In this document: positions 60,811 through 64,000 of the stretch, in pieces
How the letters are laid out: every line of letters begins with the position of its first letter
How positions within the stretch are numbered: the first letter of the stretch is position 1
Assembly (NCBI RefSeq): GCF_038958875.1
Contig: NZ_CP152407.1
Span: 3,665,501 to 3,729,500 of the forward strand
Reading direction: 5' to 3'
DNA length: 64,000 nt
Source: Acidovorax sp. FHTAMBA
Lineage (GTDB): Bacteria; Pseudomonadota; Gammaproteobacteria; Burkholderiales; Burkholderiaceae_C
Translations under genes and position numbers: made by a program
Notes under the pieces: model-generated
What the model saw: the letters and a program-made list of their open reading frames with translations, nothing else
Database searches by the model: none
What the model was told of the DNA's origin: nothing

Positions 60811-62631
60811 ATGGAATTCTTTGCGACCAATTTCGCCCCCTTCATGTTTGCGGGGCTGATCATGTTCCTGCTGCTGGGCTTTCCGGTGGCGTTCAGCCTG
60901 GGGGCCTGCGGCCTGTTCTTCGGGGTCATTGGTATTGAGATGGGCATTTTCCCCAGCTCGGTGCTGGCATGGCTACCGCAGCGCCTCATTGGCATCATGG
61001 CCAACGACACCTTGCTGGCGGTGCCGTTCTTCACCTTCATGGGGTTGATCCTGGAGCGCAGCGGCATGGCCGAGGATCTGCTGGACACCGTGGGGCAGGT
61101 TTTCGGCCCCATGCGCGGCGGCCTTGCACTGGCGGTGATCTTTGTGGGCGCCCTGCTGGCGGCCACCACGGGCGTGGTGGCAGCATCGGTCATCTCGATG
61201 GGCCTGATCTCCCTGCCCATCATGCTGCGCTATGGCTACGACCGGCGCCTGACCAGCGGCGTCATTGCGGCGTCTGGCACGCTCGCGCAGATCATCCCGC
61301 CCTCCCTGGTGTTGATCCTGATGGCCGACCAGCTCGGCCGCAGCGTGGGCGACATGTACAAGGGCGCGTTCATCCCCGGCTTTATCCTGATGGGCATGTA
61401 CGTGGGCTACGTCATGCTGCTGGCCGTCTTCAAGCCCCACCAGGTGCCTGCCCTGCCCCCTGAAGCCCGCACCTACCGCGAAGCCGATGGCAGTGGCGGC
61501 TACACCTCGCTGGGCGTGCTGGCGGGGCTTTCGGCCACGGTGTCGATCTTCCTGGCCCGCCACATGGAGGACGTGCACAGCTGGTGGCAAGGCCAGCCCG
61601 TCACGTTTGTGGCCACTGACGAAAAAGTGGTGGTCGCCATGTGCGGCGGCACCGCCGTGGCGCTGGCCATCGCGCTGCTCAACAAGGGCTTCAAGCTCGG
61701 CCTGCTCTCGCGCCTGGCCGAACGTGTGACCTTTGTGCTGATTCCCCCGCTGCTGCTGATCTTCCTGGTGCTGGGCACGATCTTCCTGGGCATTGCCACC
61801 CCTACCGAAGGCGGCGCCATGGGCGCCATGGGTGCACTGATCATGGGCTGGAGCCGCAAGCGCCTGGACATGAAGCTGCTCAAACAGGCGCTGGCATCCA
61901 CCACCAAGCTGTCGAGCTTCGTGATGTTCATCCTGATCGGCGCCACCACCTTCAGCCTGGTGTTCCAGGCGGCCGACGGCCCGATCTGGGTGGAACACCT
62001 GCTGACGAACCTGCCCGGCGGCCAGGTGGGCTTTCTGATCGCGGTGAACGTCATGGTGTTCTTCCTGGCGTTCTTCCTGGACTACTTCGAGCTGTCGTTC
62101 ATCGTGGTGCCACTGCTGGCCCCGGTGGCCGACAAGCTGGGCATCGACCTGATCTGGTTCGGCGTGCTGCTGGCCGTGAACATGCAGACCTCGTTCATGC
62201 ACCCGCCATTCGGCTTTGCACTGTTCTTCCTGCGCTCGGTGGCGCCCGACAAGCCCTATGTGGACCGCATCACGCGCAAGCGCATGGAGCCCGTGACGAC
62301 GATGCAGATCTACCGTGGCGCCATTCCGTTCCTGGTGATCCAGCTGACCATGGTGGGCTTGCTGATCGCCTTCCCGCAGCTCGTGACAGGTGCGCTGGAC
62401 AAGAAGGTGGAATACAACATGGAGAGCCTGGGCGACCAGATGCGCGAGTCGCTGGGATCGCCGTCAGACGGTGAATCGTACGGAGAAGAGCCCTTCGGAG
62501 CGAGCGAGGAACCCGCCGAGGCACCCGGGGCAGACGCACCCCCTGCCAGCGGCGAACCCGCAGGCAGCGAAGCACCCGCAGACGATCCGATGAAGGCGAT
62601 GCAGGACGCGCTGGAGAAACCGGCGAACTGA
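60811..62631 (+). CDS. TRAP transporter large permease (DctM type) with extended C-terminal tail
   Basis: A 606-residue membrane protein with about 12-13 segments and the DctM motifs NDTLLAVPFFTFMGLILERSG, ASGTLAQIIPPSLVLILMAD and GIATPTEGGAMGAMG. It is longer than the usual 425-460 residues. The surplus is a central loop region (about 215-300, with extra hydrophobic segments) and an acidic Gly/Pro/Glu/Ala tail (about 535-606). The transporter takes up its substrate with sodium, using a periplasmic binding protein. A candidate binding protein is encoded convergently. Confidence 0.9.
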   Translation: MEFFATNFAPFMFAGLIMFLLLGFPVAFSLGACGLFFGVIGIEMGIFPSSVLAWLPQRLIGIMANDTLLAVPFFTFMGLILERSGMAEDLLDTVGQVFGPMRGGLALAVIFVGALLAATTGVVAASVISMGLISLPIMLRYGYDRRLTSGVIAASGTLAQIIPPSLVLILMADQLGRSVGDMYKGAFIPGFILMGMYVGYVMLLAVFKPHQVPALPPEARTYREADGSGGYTSLGVLAGLSATVSIFLARHMEDVHSWWQGQPVTFVATDEKVVVAMCGGTAVALAIALLNKGFKLGLLSRLAERVTFVLIPPLLLIFLVLGTIFLGIATPTEGGAMGAMGALIMGWSRKRLDMKLLKQALASTTKLSSFVMFILIGATTFSLVFQAADGPIWVEHLLTNLPGGQVGFLIAVNVMVFFLAFFLDYFELSFIVVPLLAPVADKLGIDLIWFGVLLAVNMQTSFMHPPFGFALFFLRSVAPDKPYVDRITRKRMEPVTTMQIYRGAIPFLVIQLTMVGLLIAFPQLVTGALDKKVEYNMESLGDQMRESLGSPSDGESYGEEPFGASEEPAEAPGADAPPASGEPAGSEAPADDPMKAMQDALEKPAN

Positions 62632-62695
62632 AACGGGCCACCCGAGGGGAATGGGCGGCGCAGTGCGCGCGCGCCCCAACCCCCTGCTCCCACCC

Positions 62696-62717
62696 AAGGC
62701 CCTGCGGGGCCTTTTTC
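62696..62717 (+). terminator. Rho-independent terminator after the TRAP permease operon
   Basis: AAGGCCC-TGCG-GGGCCTT hairpin followed by TTTTTCTTT-type T-run. Confidence 0.85.
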
Positions 62718-62917
62718 TTTGCGCGCAGCACACACGATCTGGCGGCACGAGCCGGCAAACCACCTCGCGAATCACAACACCACCGTGCGACCTGCCAGGT
62801 TGCACCCGCAAAGCGCCAGGCGGGTGCGTGCGGCGCGTCCCCGCACAATAAAAACTGTGTTTGATGTATCGCCGGGTGGCTGCACGGTGGCAGCACGGGT
62901 GGCCTAACGAATATCTG

Positions 62918-62981
62918 GGTCAAATATGCCGCAAGCGCTTTACCAGCATGCGCTAGCAGCTCTTCTTTTCATAGCATTTTT
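62918..62981 (-). repeat. Dispersed palindromic repeat, copy I (intergenic)
   Basis: On the minus strand it reads AATGCTATGAAAAG, GAGCTGCTAGCGCATG, then GTAAAGCGCTTGCGGC and ATATTTGACC. Confidence 0.75.
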
Positions 62982-63070
62982 TACCCATGAACTTGGGCCG
63001 TTGGCAGCCCCGACCGCCTGCGCGAAGGCCTGGGCATGCGCCGTACAGGCTGGGCCTGGCGCAAACGCAA

Positions 63071-63096
63071 AAAAGCCGCGACATGCGCGGCTTTTC
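63071..63096. terminator. Bidirectional terminator after the TRAP binding-protein gene
   Basis: Perfect 10-bp stem AAAAGCCGCG/CGCGGCTTTT with loop ACATG. Runs of T follow on both strands, the longer for the minus-strand binding-protein transcript. Confidence 0.85.
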
Positions 63097-63146
63097 TGAG
63101 ATGGAACGGGCAGCAACTCCTGGCTGCTGCCCCCGGCAAAGATCGG

Positions 63147-64000
63147 TCAGATCTTCACGCCGTTCATGTACTGGTTGTACGGATACTCGGAGAAGCGGTT
63201 CCACAGGATCTGGTCACGCTGGAAGGCACGCATGTCGTCGTAGATCTTCTTGAACTCGGGCGACTTGGCGTTGTGCTCTGCATAAACTTCCATGCAAGCC
63301 TTGAAGCCGGCGTCGATGACAGCCTTGGGGAAAGCCGTGAGCTTGGTCTTTTCTGCCACCAGCTTCTTGAGCGCGATCGGGTTGTAGGCGTCGTACTTGG
63401 CGGTCATGTCCGTTGCGGCCACAGCCATGGCGGCATTCAGGATGGCCTTGTTCTCTTCCGACAGGGCGGCGTACTTCTTGTTGTTGACGAAGAACTCCAG
63501 ATCCGCGCCACCTTCCCACCAGCCGGGGTAGTAGTAGAACGGTGCCACCTTGGCAAAGCCCAGCTTGGCATCGTCGTAGGGGCCCACGAACTCGGCCGCG
63601 TCCAGCGTGCCCTTTTCAAGCGCCTGGTAGATGTCACCAGCGGGCATGTTCTGCGACACCACGCCCAGCTTGGCCATCGCCTCGCCGAACACACCGCCGC
63701 CCATGCGCATCTTCAGGCCCTTGAGGTCTGCAACCGTCTTGATTTCCTTGCGGTACCAGCCGCCCATCTGCGTGCCGGTGTTGCCGCCGCTGGCGGTGTG
63801 GAAGTTGTACTTTTCAAAGAACGCATCCATCAGCTTGGCGCCGTTGCCGTACTTCTTCCAGGAGGCGGTCTGGCGTGCGGTCAGGCCAAAGGGCACGGCG
63901 CAGCTGAAGGCAAAAACCGGATCCTTGCCCGTGAAGTAGTAGGCCGCGGACTGTGCCATGTCGATGGTGTCGGCCTGCAGGGCATCGACCACGCCAAACG
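63147..64000 (-). CDS. TRAP transporter substrate-binding protein (DctP type), 5' end beyond the window
   Basis: The C-terminal 284 or so residues of a DctP-family binding protein; the frame stays open past the window edge, so the start and signal peptide are missing. TVADLKGLKMRMGGGVFGEAMAKLG is the family's binding-domain core, with the conserved Arg that pairs with a substrate carboxylate. YYYPGWWEGGADLEFFVNNKKY lies in the mannitol/lactate-like subfamily pattern (TakP-type 2-oxo acids are one possibility). It is convergent with the DctQM genes, an unusual arrangement if they form one transporter. Confidence 0.9.
   Translation of the reverse strand, partial: FGVVDALQADTIDMAQSAAYYFTGKDPVFAFSCAVPFGLTARQTASWKKYGNGAKLMDAFFEKYNFHTASGGNTGTQMGGWYRKEIKTVADLKGLKMRMGGGVFGEAMAKLGVVSQNMPAGDIYQALEKGTLDAAEFVGPYDDAKLGFAKVAPFYYYPGWWEGGADLEFFVNNKKYAALSEENKAILNAAMAVAATDMTAKYDAYNPIALKKLVAEKTKLTAFPKAVIDAGFKACMEVYAEHNAKSPEFKKIYDDMRAFQRDQILWNRFSEYPYNQYMNGVKI

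Larger units (their letters stand above)
62632..63146. other. Intergenic region between convergent TRAP genes
   Basis: A 515-bp non-coding gap. It holds a terminator for the permease operon (62696-62716), repeat copy I (62918-62981) and a second bidirectional terminator (63071-63095). Open frames here are short and lack gene-like sequence. Confidence 0.7.

Noticed and set aside
1..64000. CRISPR array, tRNA/rRNA genes, phage attachment site or integrase
   Set aside because: No evenly spaced direct repeats, no recognisable tRNA cloverleaf or rRNA sequence, and no integrase were seen. The nine dispersed repeats are too far apart for an array.

Overview
The window reads as chromosomal DNA of a high-GC betaproteobacterium, most likely a Comamonadaceae member (Acidovorax-like). 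That rests on recognising the protein families and on codon style; it was not tested by a search. It is densely coded with many 4-bp ATGA gene overlaps. I see no rRNA, tRNA or CRISPR array. One intact insertion sequence is present.

Layout. 1-3.4 kb: end of an unknown gene, an MmeI-like fused restriction-methyltransferase and a small partner gene. 3.5-6.7 kb: a lipase-like lipoprotein, the proteasome-like hydrolase Anbu and an alpha/beta hydrolase. 6.8-12.7 kb: a DUF422 (carotenoid-type) membrane protein overlapping an Lcp/MpaB-like haem oxygenase, then two tandem 597-residue 7TMR-DISM diguanylate cyclases. 12.8-17.5 kb: a bicovalent-flavin oxidase, a PAS-GGDEF protein, a MipA/OmpV outer membrane protein and UppP. 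17.6-26.8 kb: a complete mdtABC/muxABC-type RND efflux operon with its outer membrane factor. 27.1-32.5 kb: small membrane proteins (two 2TM paralogues), two hydrolases and a LytS/LytTR two-component pair. 32.5-38.4 kb: a leftward run of ABC ATPase, EamA exporter, two SDRs, a bile-acid/Na+ symporter-type protein and an FMO-type monooxygenase. Its adjacent IclR regulator is split by a 1317-bp IS with a TTAG duplication. 40.5-45.3 kb: assorted enzymes, including Tat-exported hydrolases, a transglutaminase-like protease, a GST and a low-molecular-weight phosphatase. 45.3-53.1 kb: a form II CO-dehydrogenase-like molybdenum hydroxylase operon (coxSLM, coxDEG, xdhC) with a divergent GAF-Fis regulator. 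54.7-60 kb: a UbiB-like kinase and a tungstate (tup) ABC operon with a divergent ModE-HTH/periplasmic-binding-domain regulator. 60.1-64 kb: TRAP transporter permeases and a convergent TRAP binding protein that runs off the window.

The most unusual signal cuts across all these regions. A roughly 55-65 bp imperfectly palindromic repeat (core GATAGCTGCTAGCGCTT ... AAGCGCTGGAGGCC) occurs at least nine times, in both orientations. Five copies lie inside reading frames: two in the restriction enzyme, one in the histidine kinase, one in its response regulator, and one that encodes most of the TupA signal peptide. A different 90-bp palindromic sequence is inserted in frame in mdtB. The coexistence of the Moco-dependent cox operon, xdhC and an oxyanion (tungstate/molybdate) uptake system suggests a linked metal-cofactor theme, but that is inference.
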